Source of the DNA: Pseudomonas abietaniphila
Lineage (GTDB): Bacteria; Pseudomonadota; Gammaproteobacteria; Pseudomonadales; Pseudomonadaceae
Reading direction: 5' to 3'
Assembly (NCBI RefSeq): GCF_900100795.1
Contig: NZ_FNCO01000018.1
Span: forward strand, 81,386-145,385
DNA: 64,000 nt
Shown: positions 8,820-17,442 of the stretch, piece by piece
How the letters are laid out: every line of letters starts with the position of its first letter
How positions within the stretch are numbered: position 1 is the first letter of the stretch
The notes under the pieces: generated by a model
Told to the model about the DNA's origin: nothing
The model's input: only the letters and a program-made list of their open reading frames with translations
Databases searched by the model: none
Program-made: the position numbers and the translations under genes

Positions 8820-9494
8820 TTAACGGTGCGAAAAATGCGCGACCAGTCTGTCGCCCACGGTTTGCAGGATCTGCACCAGCACCAGCAGCAATACGACCGT
8901 TACGAACATCACATCGTTCTGGAAGCGCTGGTATCCGTAACGAATCGCCAGATCGCCCAGACCGCCAGCACCCACGGCGCCCGCCATCGCGGTGAAGGAC
9001 ACCAGTGCAATCGCCGTCACCGTGATCGCCGCGAGAATGCCCGGACGGGCTTCAGGCAGCAGCGCCTTGACGATGATCTGACGGGTTGTGGCGCCCATCG
9101 CCTGAATCGCTTCGATAATGCCGCGATCCACTTCCCGCAATGCTGTTTCGACCAGACGCGCGAAGAACGGCGTGGCGCCTGCGATCAGCGGCGGCAGCGT
9201 GCCGAGAATCCCCAGCGAGGTGCCGGTGATGATTTCGGTCAGCGGCATCATCACGATCAACAGGATGATGAACGGCAAAGCCCGCAGCATGTTCACGATC
9301 AGGCCGACGGTGGCATAGACCGGCTTGTTCTCGAGCAACTGACGCGGCGAGGTGAGGAACATCAGCACGCCGAGCGGCAGGCCCAGCAGCACGGTGAAGG
9401 CCAGTGACACGCCAAGCATGATCAGGGTATCGCCAGTGGCAACCCAGATTTCGTACCAGTCGACGTTGGAAAACAGATTGATCAGGGTGTCCAT
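8820..9494 (-). CDS. metI: Methionine ABC transporter, permease
   Basis: 224-aa inner-membrane permease with about five helices and the EAA loop (ALREVDRGIIEAIQAMGAT). It forms the channel of the D-/L-methionine importer with MetN. Its start overlaps the metN stop by one base. Upstream partner metN, downstream metQ. Confidence 0.95.
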   Translation of the reverse strand: MDTLINLFSNVDWYEIWVATGDTLIMLGVSLAFTVLLGLPLGVLMFLTSPRQLLENKPVYATVGLIVNMLRALPFIILLIVMMPLTEIITGTSLGILGTLPPLIAGATPFFARLVETALREVDRGIIEAIQAMGATTRQIIVKALLPEARPGILAAITVTAIALVSFTAMAGAVGAGGLGDLAIRYGYQRFQNDVMFVTVVLLLVLVQILQTVGDRLVAHFSHR

Positions 9495-10501
9495 CAGCGC
9501 AGGATCTCCATGTGGACGTCAGCCGCGGTGAAGCGGGCGAACGCAGCGTCCATGTCGCCGCCCGTGATGGCCAGCGTCAGTTGCCCGTAAGGAGTGTCCT
9601 TGATGCGGTCGATGCGGCCGGCCAGGATGCTGTAGTCCACGCCGGTTTCCCGCGCGACCGTCCCCAGCAGCGGCGCATAGGTCGCTTCGCCCTGGAAGGT
9701 CAGGCGCACGATACGGCCCTGAACATGAGCGAAGTCGGTGTTCTGTTCGTTCTCGTCGACCTGTTCGTCTTCCTGGACGAAGCGTCGGGTCGTCGGATGC
9801 TTGGGGTGCAGAAACACGTCGGCCACGGGGCCTTGCTCGACGATCACCCCGGCGTCCATCACCGCCACCTGATCACAGACGCGACGGATCACGTCCATCT
9901 CGTGAGTGATCAGCACGATGGTGAGCTTCAACTCCCGGTTGATCTCGGCCAGCAATTGCAGGACCGACGCCGTGGTTTGTGGGTCGAGGGCGCTGGTGGC
10001 CTCGTCGCACAGCAGGATCTTCGGCTTGGTCGCCAGCGCGCGAGCGATGCCGACGCGCTGTTTCTGGCCGCCGGACAATTGCGCGGGGTACTTTTTGGCG
10101 TGGTCGGACAGCCCGACGCGGGCCAGCAGTTCGGCCACTCGCTGATCGATCTGGGCGCGGGACATGTCCCCGGCCAGGGTCAGCGGCATGGCGACGTTAT
10201 CGGCGACAGTCTTGGACGACAGCAGGTTGAAGTGCTGGAAAATCATCCCGACCTGTCGGCGAAAGCCACGCAGGCCATCGGCATCCAGGGCGGTGACATC
10301 GACGTCATCGACCAGAATCTTGCCGCCGCTTGGCGCTTCCAGGCGGTTGATCAGGCGCAACAGGGTGCTTTTACCCGCACCGGAATGGCCGATCAGGCCA
10401 AACACCTGGCCGTCTTCGACCCGCAAGCTGGTCGGGTGCAGCGCGGGGATTTCCCTGTCGGCGACCCGATAGGTTTTATGGACGTTTTGAAACTCGATCA
10501 C
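9494..10501 (-). CDS. metN: Methionine ABC transporter, ATPase
   Basis: 335-aa ATPase. Walker A GHSGAGKST is at about 38-46, signature LSGGQKQRV at about 142-150, then LLCDEATSALDP and the H-loop (LITHEMDVI). The C-terminal roughly 70 residues form the NIL (ACT-like) domain that binds methionine and inhibits transport in this family. First gene of metNIQ; its promoter must lie in 10502-10905. Confidence 0.96.
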   Translation of the reverse strand: MIEFQNVHKTYRVADREIPALHPTSLRVEDGQVFGLIGHSGAGKSTLLRLINRLEAPSGGKILVDDVDVTALDADGLRGFRRQVGMIFQHFNLLSSKTVADNVAMPLTLAGDMSRAQIDQRVAELLARVGLSDHAKKYPAQLSGGQKQRVGIARALATKPKILLCDEATSALDPQTTASVLQLLAEINRELKLTIVLITHEMDVIRRVCDQVAVMDAGVIVEQGPVADVFLHPKHPTTRRFVQEDEQVDENEQNTDFAHVQGRIVRLTFQGEATYAPLLGTVARETGVDYSILAGRIDRIKDTPYGQLTLAITGGDMDAAFARFTAADVHMEILR

Positions 10502-10905
10502 TTAGCGAACCTTGTGGGGGCGCGGTAGAAAAAACAGGGTGTGAGGAAAGCTCGAACACACTGCTGGGCGATGCCATTTCGGCCGTTTATCGCCTCGGCT
10601 GGATAAACCGGGCGCGCATTTTAGCCTGTCGGGCCAAGGTTGGGCCCAGAATTCTTAGCATTTATTTAGCGGATCACCTGCCGAATGGTCATAACGCCAT
10701 TTTCGGTTGGCCTGCCCTTGGCTGAAGCAACGTTAGACCAAAGGTCAGAAAAAACACGGAACGGCCATTTTTTCCCTCAGTCACTTAATAAGCGTCGCGA
10801 TTTCCCGTGTCTTCTGTCCGGGAAATCCTTGCTTAACGAGCTTATTTCGCCTTTCGCCTATGGAAGAACGAGAAAGAGCCGCCTGAACCGAGGAGTTTTA
10901 GACTG
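10502..10905. promoter_or_regulatory. Divergent intergenic region metN / katE
   Basis: 404 bp without a convincing gene. It must hold promoters for metN (leftward) and katE (rightward). The katE leader contains a 9-bp inverted repeat, GATTTCCCG (10799-10807) and CGGGAAATC (10819-10827), with an 11-base spacer, followed by an AT-rich stretch. I see no recognisable SAM riboswitch for the metNIQ side. A 73-codon frame at 10685-10906 is not supported by any motif. Confidence 0.6.
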
Positions 10906-13065
10906 ATGGCTACGAAGAAACCAGCACCTGTAAGTCCGACATCCAAGAGTGACCTGGCCGGCACCGATACGTTGGATCGAGGCAACACGAACGAGAAGCT
11001 CGAGAGTCTTGAGCAGTTCCGTTCAGACGCGACCGGTCAGGCCCTGCGCACCAACCAAGGCGTGAAAGTCTCCGACAACCAGAACACGTTAAAGGTCGGT
11101 AACCGCGGCCCGTCGCTGCTCGAAGACTTCATCATGCGCGAGAAAATCACGCATTTTGACCATGAGCGCATTCCGGAGCGCATCGTTCACGCACGTGGCA
11201 CCGCCGCCCATGGTTACTTTCAGAGCTACGAGAACCATTCAGCGCTGAGCAAAGCCGAATTCCTGCGTGATCCGGGGAAGAAAACCCCGGTATTCGTGCG
11301 CTTCTCCACAGTGCAGGGCCCACGCGGTTCCGGCGACACGGTGCGTGACGTGCGCGGATTTGCGGTCAAATTTTACACAGGCGAAGGCAATTACGACCTG
11401 GTCGGCAACAACATGCCCGTGTTCTTCATTCAGGACGCGATCAAGTTTCCAGACTTCGTGCACGCCGTGAAACCCGAGCCGCATAACGAGATCCCCACCG
11501 GCGGCTCGGCCCACGACACCTTCTGGGATTTCGTCTCGCTGGTCCCTGAATCCGCGCACATGGTGCTTTGGACGATGTCGGACCGGGCGATTCCGAAAAA
11601 CCTGCGCAGCATGCAGGGCTTCGGCATTCACACCTTCCGCATGATCAACACCGAGGGTAAATCCTCGTTTGTGAAATTCCACTGGAAACCCAAGTACGGC
11701 ACCTGCTCGCTGCTCTGGGACGAAGCCCAGAAACTTGCGGGTAAGGACACGGACTTCCACCGTCGTGACCTGTGGGAGTCCATCGAGTCAGGTGACTATC
11801 CAGAGTGGGAACTGGGCGTGCAGATCGTCGCTGAAGAAGACGAGCACACGTTCGACTTCGACCTGCTCGACCCGACCAAGATCATTCCCGAGGAAATGGT
11901 GCCAGTGACGCCGTTGGGCAAAATGGTGCTCAACCGCAACCCCGACAACTATTTTGCCGAAACCGAGCAGGTCGCTTTCTGCCCGGGCCACGTGGTTCCA
12001 GGCATCGACTTCTCCAACGACCCGCTGCTGCAGGGCCGTCTGTTTTCCTACACCGATACGCAGATCAGCCGTCTTGGTGGCCCGAACTTCCACGAGATCC
12101 CGATCAACCGCCCGGTATCGCCAAACCACAGCGGTCAGCGCGACGCTCAGCATCGCATGACCATCGACAAGGGCCGTGCGTCCTACGAGCCAAACTCCAT
12201 TGACGGTGGCTGGCCGAAAGAAACACCGGCCGGTCCGCAAGATGGCGGCTTCGAGACGTATCAGGAGCGCGTTGAAGCGCACAAGGTGCGTGAGCGCAGT
12301 CCGTCGTTTGGCGATCACTTCTCCCAAGCCACCCTGTTCTTCAATAGCATGAGCGAGCACGAGAAAGAGCACATCATCGCGGCGTACAGCTTCGAGCTTG
12401 GCAAAGTCGAGCGCGAGCACATTCGCGCCCGTCAGGTGAATGAGATTCTGGCGAACATCGACATGACCCTGGCCAAGCGGGTCGCCGAAAACCTCGGGTT
12501 GCCTGCACCAAAAGGTCCGACCGTCAAACCTCAGAAGACTGGCAAACCGACGGTGGATCAGTCGCCATTGCTGAGTCAGGCCAACCTGCTGCCGGGCGAT
12601 ATTGCCTCACGCAAAGTGGCGATTCTGGTTGCTGACGGCGTGGACGAGAAAGCCGTTGCCGCCATGAAGGCGGCGCTGGAAGCCGAGTCGGCTCATGCCA
12701 AGGTGCTTGGGCCAACCTCGGCGCCGGTGAAGACAGCGGGCGGCGGTACATTGGCCGTCGATGCCTCGGCGGAAGGCCTGCCGTCCATCGCGTTCGATGC
12801 GGTGTTCATCCCAGGTGGCGCGGCTTCCGTGAAAGCCTTGAGCGGTAACGGCGTGGCGCTGCATTACGTGTTGGAAGCTTACAAGCACCTCAAGGCGATC
12901 GCTTATGCCGCAGATGCCAAACAGCTGATCGACACGCTGCACCTGGACCCGGATGCGGGATTGTTGGCGGTCTCGGACAGCAAATCGTTAGGTGCCTTCT
13001 TCGATGCAATGAAGCAGCATCGAGTTTGGGCGCGGGAGCCGAAGGCCAAGGCGATTCCGGCCTAA
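10906..13065 (+). CDS. katE: Large-subunit catalase HPII type
   Basis: 719-aa haem catalase with the extra C-terminal DJ-1/PfpI-like domain of clade 2 enzymes. Active-site blocks are ERIVHARG (catalytic His), LVGNNMPVFFIQDA (Asn) and GRLFSYTDTQ (proximal Tyr haem ligand). The core runs to about residue 550 and the flavodoxin-like tail covers about 565-719. Disproportionates H2O2 in the cytoplasm, generally in stationary phase. AGGAG about ten bases before ATG. Isolated gene between metN and a REP element. Confidence 0.95.
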   Translation: MATKKPAPVSPTSKSDLAGTDTLDRGNTNEKLESLEQFRSDATGQALRTNQGVKVSDNQNTLKVGNRGPSLLEDFIMREKITHFDHERIPERIVHARGTAAHGYFQSYENHSALSKAEFLRDPGKKTPVFVRFSTVQGPRGSGDTVRDVRGFAVKFYTGEGNYDLVGNNMPVFFIQDAIKFPDFVHAVKPEPHNEIPTGGSAHDTFWDFVSLVPESAHMVLWTMSDRAIPKNLRSMQGFGIHTFRMINTEGKSSFVKFHWKPKYGTCSLLWDEAQKLAGKDTDFHRRDLWESIESGDYPEWELGVQIVAEEDEHTFDFDLLDPTKIIPEEMVPVTPLGKMVLNRNPDNYFAETEQVAFCPGHVVPGIDFSNDPLLQGRLFSYTDTQISRLGGPNFHEIPINRPVSPNHSGQRDAQHRMTIDKGRASYEPNSIDGGWPKETPAGPQDGGFETYQERVEAHKVRERSPSFGDHFSQATLFFNSMSEHEKEHIIAAYSFELGKVEREHIRARQVNEILANIDMTLAKRVAENLGLPAPKGPTVKPQKTGKPTVDQSPLLSQANLLPGDIASRKVAILVADGVDEKAVAAMKAALEAESAHAKVLGPTSAPVKTAGGGTLAVDASAEGLPSIAFDAVFIPGGAASVKALSGNGVALHYVLEAYKHLKAIAYAADAKQLIDTLHLDPDAGLLAVSDSKSLGAFFDAMKQHRVWAREPKAKAIPA

Positions 13066-13098
13066 GGTCAATCGCGGTGGGCTCATTCACCGCGAAAC

Positions 13099-13187
13099 TG
13101 TAGGAGCCGGCTTGCTGGCGAACGCGACCGGTCTGTGACTCATCAGGTGACGGACCCGCCGCTTTCGCCGGCAAGCCGGCTCCTACA
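13099..13187. repeat. REP pair (GTAGGAGCCGGCTTGCTGGCGA variant)
   Basis: TGTAGGAGCCGGCTTGCTGG and its reverse complement (CCGGCAAGCCGGCTCCTACA) flank about 45 bp. This variant (CCGGCTTGCTGG core) differs from the CGTGGCTTGTCC and CGCGCTTGCCCG variants elsewhere in the window. Confidence 0.88.
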
Positions 13188-13208
13188 AAGCGTTTACGCA
13201 TCCAAATA

Positions 13209-13246
13209 AAAAGGCGTTGCCCGTGAGGGCAACGCCTTTCTTTTGA
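13209..13246. terminator. Bidirectional Rho-independent terminator
   Basis: AAAAAGGCGTTGCCC, loop GTGA, then GGGCAACGCCTTTCTTTT: a perfect GC-rich stem with A and T tracts at both ends. It lies between katE (rightward) and the leftward lipoprotein gene, so it can end both transcripts. Confidence 0.9.
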
Positions 13247-13257
13247 TCAGAATCTGA

Positions 13258-13971
13258 TCAGAGCTTTGCGGGTTTCAGGATGATCTGCGCAGGCTCGGTT
13301 TTCTCGATCTCACGCTGCATCTGCAACTCGAAGTCCGGGTTGATCTTCGTGACGCGCTTGGTCAGCAACGTTGCCAGCCAAGGGTAGTCATCCGTGCGGG
13401 GCACCTGAACGGTCACTTCGCAATTGAACGCAGCGATATCGGCGGCGATGTCGTTCAGTTGGCGACGCAATTGCCTTGAATCGGCAATGTTCAACTTGAT
13501 CGTCGTGCTTTCCACGGTCGGGTCGATGACCTTGGCAGTGCGCCTGGCCTCAGCCGCGCGCAAATCGGCTTCAGCCTTGTCGAGTTCGGCCTTGCGAGCA
13601 TTGGCGATCGCGCCATTCACGCCGCTGGTTAACGCAGGCGCTTTGGGCATGAGTGCGCGCGCACGGCTCAGGGCGGTGGCGGCGGCGTTGACGTCTCCTT
13701 TTTGAAGCACAATCTGACTGCGGCTCAAATACGCCTCGGCCAGTTGACGTTGGTACTGCTCCAGGCGCGGGTCGTCAGGGTTCTTGCTCTGCAAAGCGGC
13801 CAATTGATCTTCAGCGGTGGCCAATTCGCTGCTGGCAATATTCTGATCCAGTTGCTGATACGCATCGGGCGCCGCGACAGGCGCGGGCTCTTCGACGGGC
13901 TTGCTTTGGCAGGCGACCAACAAGGTGGAAAATGCAGCAAGCAGCAGATAACGGGATGCGAACGGCTTCAT
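13258..13971 (-). CDS. Predicted lipoprotein, TPR-like, function unknown
   Basis: 237-aa protein with a lipoprotein signal: a hydrophobic stretch ending LLVACQS, lipid Cys at about residue 21. It continues with helical, Ala/Leu/Glu-rich repeats (about 40-150) suggestive of TPR or coiled-coil packing, and a C-terminal domain (VTVQVPRTDDYPWLATLLTK). It lies between katE and znuB, the position of a conserved lipoprotein in P. aeruginosa as I recall. Function unknown; envelope location is the only firm inference. Confidence 0.85.
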   Translation of the reverse strand: MKPFASRYLLLAAFSTLLVACQSKPVEEPAPVAAPDAYQQLDQNIASSELATAEDQLAALQSKNPDDPRLEQYQRQLAEAYLSRSQIVLQKGDVNAAATALSRARALMPKAPALTSGVNGAIANARKAELDKAEADLRAAEARRTAKVIDPTVESTTIKLNIADSRQLRRQLNDIAADIAAFNCEVTVQVPRTDDYPWLATLLTKRVTKINPDFELQMQREIEKTEPAQIILKPAKL

Positions 13972-14128
13972 TCCTGCGATTCTCTATTTGCGCAAAAAAC
14001 GAGCAAGTCTACACATAAGTGCCTTGCACCGAAAATAACTGATCACCATCGGCGGCGCTGTACCGAATCATTGCATATTGCCGCCATTCAATTATTGCGG
14101 AGTATGACTGTTCTTCCAGTCCAAGGTT

Positions 14129-14911
14129 CTACCGCTTGGGTAAAAGGAAGCTCAGCAAAAACAGCGCGGCGGCGCAGACCACGATGGACGGGCCTGCCGG
14201 GGTGTCCTTGAACCAGGACAGCGCGAGCCCGCCACAGACTGCAAGCACACCAATGATGCTCGCGCCCAACGCCATTTGCTCGGGCGAGCGGGCGTGACGT
14301 TGTGCCGCAGCCGCCGGAATGATCAGCAAGGATGTGATCAGCAGTACGCCAACGATTTTCATCGCCACCGCGATGACCACGGCGATCAGCAACATCAGTG
14401 TCATGCGCAGGGCCGCGACCGGCAGCCCTTCGACCGTCGCCAGTTCTTCGTGGACCGTGATGGCCAGCAGCGGCCGCCACAGCGCACAGATCAGCACCAG
14501 CACCGCCGCGCTGCCGCCCAGGATCCACGAAAGATCAGTCGGGCTGATCGCCAGCAGGTCGCCGAACAGATAGCCCATCAGGTCGATGCGCACTTCGCGC
14601 ATGAAGCTCAGTACGACGAGCCCCAGTGAAAGCGTGCTGGGCGCGAGAATCCCCAGCAGCGTGTCCGAGGCGAGTGGCTGACGTTGTTGAAGGGTCACCA
14701 GCAGAATCGCGAGCAGTAGGCAGCCCACCGTCACCGCGATGGTCGGGCTGATGTCCAGCAAAAAGCCCAGCGCCACGCCCAGCAAGGCGGCGTGGGACAA
14801 GGTGTCGCCGAAATACGCCATACGACGCCAGACCACGAACGAGCCTAACGGGCCTGCGACGATCGCCAGAGCAAGTCCTGCGAGCAAGGCATAGAGCAGA
14901 AAATCAGCCAT
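14129..14911 (-). CDS. znuB: Zinc ABC transporter, permease
   Basis: 260-aa ABC-3 family permease with about eight helices, beginning MADFLLYALLAGLALAIVAGPLGSF. Forms the membrane channel for zinc import with ZnuC and ZnuA. The start at 14911 overlaps the 3' end of znuC by 8 bp. A longer in-frame start would lie inside znuC and is unlikely. Confidence 0.95.
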   Translation of the reverse strand: MADFLLYALLAGLALAIVAGPLGSFVVWRRMAYFGDTLSHAALLGVALGFLLDISPTIAVTVGCLLLAILLVTLQQRQPLASDTLLGILAPSTLSLGLVVLSFMREVRIDLMGYLFGDLLAISPTDLSWILGGSAAVLVLICALWRPLLAITVHEELATVEGLPVAALRMTLMLLIAVVIAVAMKIVGVLLITSLLIIPAAAAQRHARSPEQMALGASIIGVLAVCGGLALSWFKDTPAGPSIVVCAAALFLLSFLLPKR

Positions 14912-15728
14912 GCTTGCAGCTGTCTCCGTGGTCATGGTTGTGAGGGGGCGTGTGTGCTGGCGCAGGATCATGACGGTGATCGTGCGCAACCGCGGGTTGG
15001 CACACTTCACCGTGCAGGTCGTGCGCATGGTCGTGGTGGTGGTGATAGATCGCCAGGCTCGGCGCGTGCTGACCGAACAGCTCGACGAACGCCGGGTCGT
15101 TGCTCACGTGTTCCGGGTGGCCGGAGCAGCAGACGTGACGGTTCAGGCAGACCACTTGGTCGGTGGTGCTCATCACCAGATGCAAATCGTGGGACACCAT
15201 CAGCACACCGCACTGATGACGGTTACGCAATTGGGTGATCAGCGCATACAGTTCGGCCTGGCCTGCAACGTCGACGCCCTGCACGGGCTCATCGAGCACC
15301 AGCAACTCAGGCTGTCGCAGCAGTGCACGGGCCAGCAGAACCCGTTGCATTTCCCCGCCTGAAATACCCTGCAACGGACTGTCGATGACTTTTTCGGCGC
15401 CGACTTCGGTCAAGGCCGCGAGCGCGGTGTCCCGGTCGACACCCGGCACCAGGCGCAGGAATCGCAGGACGGACAACGGCAGCGTGGCGTCTATATGGAG
15501 CTTTTGCGGCATGTAGCCGATGCGCAGTCTGGGTTTGCGCCAGACATCGCCTGAATCAGGCTTGAGCAATCCGAGCACGGCGCGCACCAGCGTCGTCTTG
15601 CCCGCGCCGTTAGGGCCGATCAGGGTGACGATCTCGCCGGGACTGACGCTCAGCTGGATGTTCTCCAGCACGCTCTGGCCGGCACGAGTGACGCTGACGT
15701 CCTTCAGGCGGATCAGTGCGTCGCTCAT
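14904..15728 (-). CDS. znuC: Zinc ABC transporter, ATPase with His-rich tail
   Basis: 274-aa ATPase. Walker A GPNGAGKTT is at about 38-46, the signature ISGGEMQRVLLARALL and Walker B LLVLDEPVQGVD are present. The C-terminal roughly 45 residues are extremely His/Asp-rich (HHHHDHAHD, HDHRHDP, HNHDHGDSCKHG), a likely zinc-sensing or storage tail. Start overlaps the zur stop by one base (ATGA), so zur-znuC-znuB are one operon. Confidence 0.96.
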   Translation of the reverse strand: MSDALIRLKDVSVTRAGQSVLENIQLSVSPGEIVTLIGPNGAGKTTLVRAVLGLLKPDSGDVWRKPRLRIGYMPQKLHIDATLPLSVLRFLRLVPGVDRDTALAALTEVGAEKVIDSPLQGISGGEMQRVLLARALLRQPELLVLDEPVQGVDVAGQAELYALITQLRNRHQCGVLMVSHDLHLVMSTTDQVVCLNRHVCCSGHPEHVSNDPAFVELFGQHAPSLAIYHHHHDHAHDLHGEVCQPAVAHDHRHDPAPAHTPPHNHDHGDSCKHG

Positions 15729-16210
15729 CAGGCGGCCTTGCAGCCAGCACACACACCGACCACTTCAACGGTCTGGCCTTCCACGTCAAAGCCGACTTCA
15801 TTGGCCGCGTTGACGATGGCTGCACTGATAGCCCCGTGCTGCAGTTCGATGGCTGCGTGACATTCGCGGCAGATCAGGAACTGGCCTTGATGCGCGTGGG
15901 TCGGGTGGTTGCAGCCCGCGAACGCGTTCAGCGAGGCAATGCGGTGCACCAGACCGTTTTCCAGCAGGAAATCCAGCGCACGGTACACGGTGGGCGGCGC
16001 GGCACGACGACCGTCTTCTTCGCTCAAGACCGCGAGGATGTCGTAAGCCCCCAGTGGCTTATGGCTTTGCCAGACCAGCTCCAGCACACGACGACGCAGA
16101 GCGGTCAGCCGCAGGCCTTTACCGGCACACAAGGTATCGGCTTCAGTAAGGGCGCTGTGCACGCAATGAGAGTGATCGTGGGGGCGACTGGCCAGTGGTG
16201 TTTTAGACAT
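15728..16210 (-). CDS. zur: Zinc uptake regulator, Fur family
   Basis: 160-aa winged-helix repressor. The DNA-binding part contains GLRLTALRRRVLELVWQSHKPLGAYDIL and PTVYRALDFLLENGLVHRI. The dimerisation and metal part has CRECH and CAGCK Cys pairs (structural zinc) plus HAHQGQF. It represses zinc uptake genes when zinc is ample. First gene of zur-znuC-znuB, divergent from znuA across a 66-bp gap that holds a likely Zur operator. Confidence 0.95.
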   Translation of the reverse strand: MSKTPLASRPHDHSHCVHSALTEADTLCAGKGLRLTALRRRVLELVWQSHKPLGAYDILAVLSEEDGRRAAPPTVYRALDFLLENGLVHRIASLNAFAGCNHPTHAHQGQFLICRECHAAIELQHGAISAAIVNAANEVGFDVEGQTVEVVGVCAGCKAA

Positions 16211-16236
16211 GGGCGGCGACGGCTTTTGAGAGAGAC

Positions 16237-16249
16237 GTTATTATGTTAC
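16237..16249. promoter_or_regulatory. Putative Zur operator between zur and znuA
   Basis: GTTATTATGTTAC resembles the gammaproteobacterial Zur box core (GTTATA..TATAAC). It lies in the 66-bp divergent gap, where it could repress both directions. The dyad is imperfect on the right half. The match is by eye. Confidence 0.55.
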
Positions 16250-16276
16250 CCGTTCCTGCCCCCATGAGTGGTCACC

Positions 16277-17203
16277 GTGTCCCGACTTTTTTTACTTTTT
16301 GTCGTATTCATCACCGGATTTCTTTCCATTGCTCCCGCCCAGGCCGAGGTTCGAGTGCTCACCAGCATCAAGCCGCTACAGCTGATTGCTGCGGCGGTGC
16401 AGGACGGAATCGCGGTGCCGGAAGTCCTGCTGCCGCCGGGCGCATCGCCGCATAACTACGCGCTGCGTCCGTCCGACGTACGGCGCGTCCAGGACGTCGA
16501 CCTTCTGTACTGGATCGGCCCTGACATGGAAACGTTCCTGCCTCGCGTGCTGGCGGGACGAACCAAGGCGTCTGTGCCGGTGCAGTCGTTGCCGGGCATG
16601 CATTTGCGCCACTTCACCGCGAGCAGTGATCACCATGACGACGACGGTGATGCTGACGAACATGATCACGACCATCGTCCGGGCAGCGTTGACGCACATC
16701 TGTGGCTGTCCTCGGTCAACGCGCGGGTGATCGCGGCGAAAATGGCTGCCGATCTGAGTCAGGCCGACCCGGCCAACGCGGCGCGCTACGAGAGTAACGT
16801 CAAGGCATTCGATGCACGCATGGATGCAGTGGACGCGAAGATCAAACAGCGCGTGGCGGGCATCACCGACAAGCCGTATTTCGTGTTTCACGAAGCCTTC
16901 GATTATTTCGAAGAGGCTTACGGGCTCAAGCACGCGGGTGTGTTTGCGGTCAGCAGCGAAGTGCAGCCGGGTGCGCAGCACGTCGCCGCCATGCGCACGC
17001 GACTGGCAACCTTCGGCAAGACCTGCGTGTTCAGCGAGCCGCCGCTGCGCCCGCGCCTGGCCGAAACCCTGAGTGCGGGGTTGCCGGTGAAACTGGCTGA
17101 GCTGGATGGGCTTGGCGGATACACGCCTGCCACGGCCCAGGGGTATGAGCAGTTGTTGAGCAAGCTGGCTGATGATCTGGCGGGGTGCCTGGAGAGTTTG
17201 TAG
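16277..17203 (+). CDS. znuA: Zinc ABC transporter, substrate-binding protein
   Basis: 308-aa periplasmic zinc receptor (cluster A-I). A signal peptide ends at PAQA. A His/Asp-rich loop at about 118-136 (HHDDDGDADEHDHDH) is typical of ZnuA. Conserved ligand blocks are ASPHNYALRPSD, DAHLWLS and FHEAFDYFEEAYGL. I place the start at GTG 16277 (MSRLFLLFVVF), though GTG 16268 is also possible. Divergent from zur-znuCB and presumably under Zur control. Confidence 0.93.
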   Translation: MSRLFLLFVVFITGFLSIAPAQAEVRVLTSIKPLQLIAAAVQDGIAVPEVLLPPGASPHNYALRPSDVRRVQDVDLLYWIGPDMETFLPRVLAGRTKASVPVQSLPGMHLRHFTASSDHHDDDGDADEHDHDHRPGSVDAHLWLSSVNARVIAAKMAADLSQADPANAARYESNVKAFDARMDAVDAKIKQRVAGITDKPYFVFHEAFDYFEEAYGLKHAGVFAVSSEVQPGAQHVAAMRTRLATFGKTCVFSEPPLRPRLAETLSAGLPVKLAELDGLGGYTPATAQGYEQLLSKLADDLAGCLESL

Positions 17204-17219
17204 CGTCTGGGAAAATGTT

Positions 17220-17440
17220 ATCGCGGGCAAGCGCGCTCCTACAATTGAAGCGCGCTCTTCTGTGGGAGCGCGCTTGGTCTGGGCGGCATTCCGACGAATG
17301 CGGTGGGTCAGCAACTTCAACGGTGACTGGCACACCGCATCGCTGCCCTCGTAACCTCGGACGTCTCCTACAGGGATCGGGTTGATGCACGGACACCTGT
17401 TCGGCCCCAGCCCTGTGGGAGTGAGCTTGCTCGCGAATGC
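17220..17440. repeat. Degenerate cluster of REP arms
   Basis: Three arm-like pieces occur here: CGCGGGCAAGCGCGCTCCTA (17222-17241), GTGGGAGCGCGCTTGG (17261-17276) and CTGTGGGAGTGAGCTTGCTC (about 17412-17431). Spacings differ from the standard pairs, so this looks like a decayed or compound element between znuA and thrB. Confidence 0.7.
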
Positions 17441-17442
17441 AT

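Noticed and set aside
8043..9407. 454-codon open frame antisense to metQ and metI
   Set aside because: It lies entirely opposite two firmly identified genes; long antisense frames are normal in GC-rich coding DNA, and its translation has no family features.
10502..10680. SAM or methionine riboswitch upstream of metN
   Set aside because: No conserved riboswitch core was recognisable on the minus strand.
10760..10790. Sigma22-like promoter in front of katE (GAACGG-N16-TCACT)
   Set aside because: Both boxes deviate from consensus; too weak to claim.
10685..10906. 73-codon frame ahead of katE
   Set aside because: Starts in the presumed katE promoter region and has no family features or ribosome-binding site.
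16264..16276. ATG 16264 as znuA start
   Set aside because: It is out of frame with the znuA signal peptide; GTG 16277 gives the expected secreted protein.
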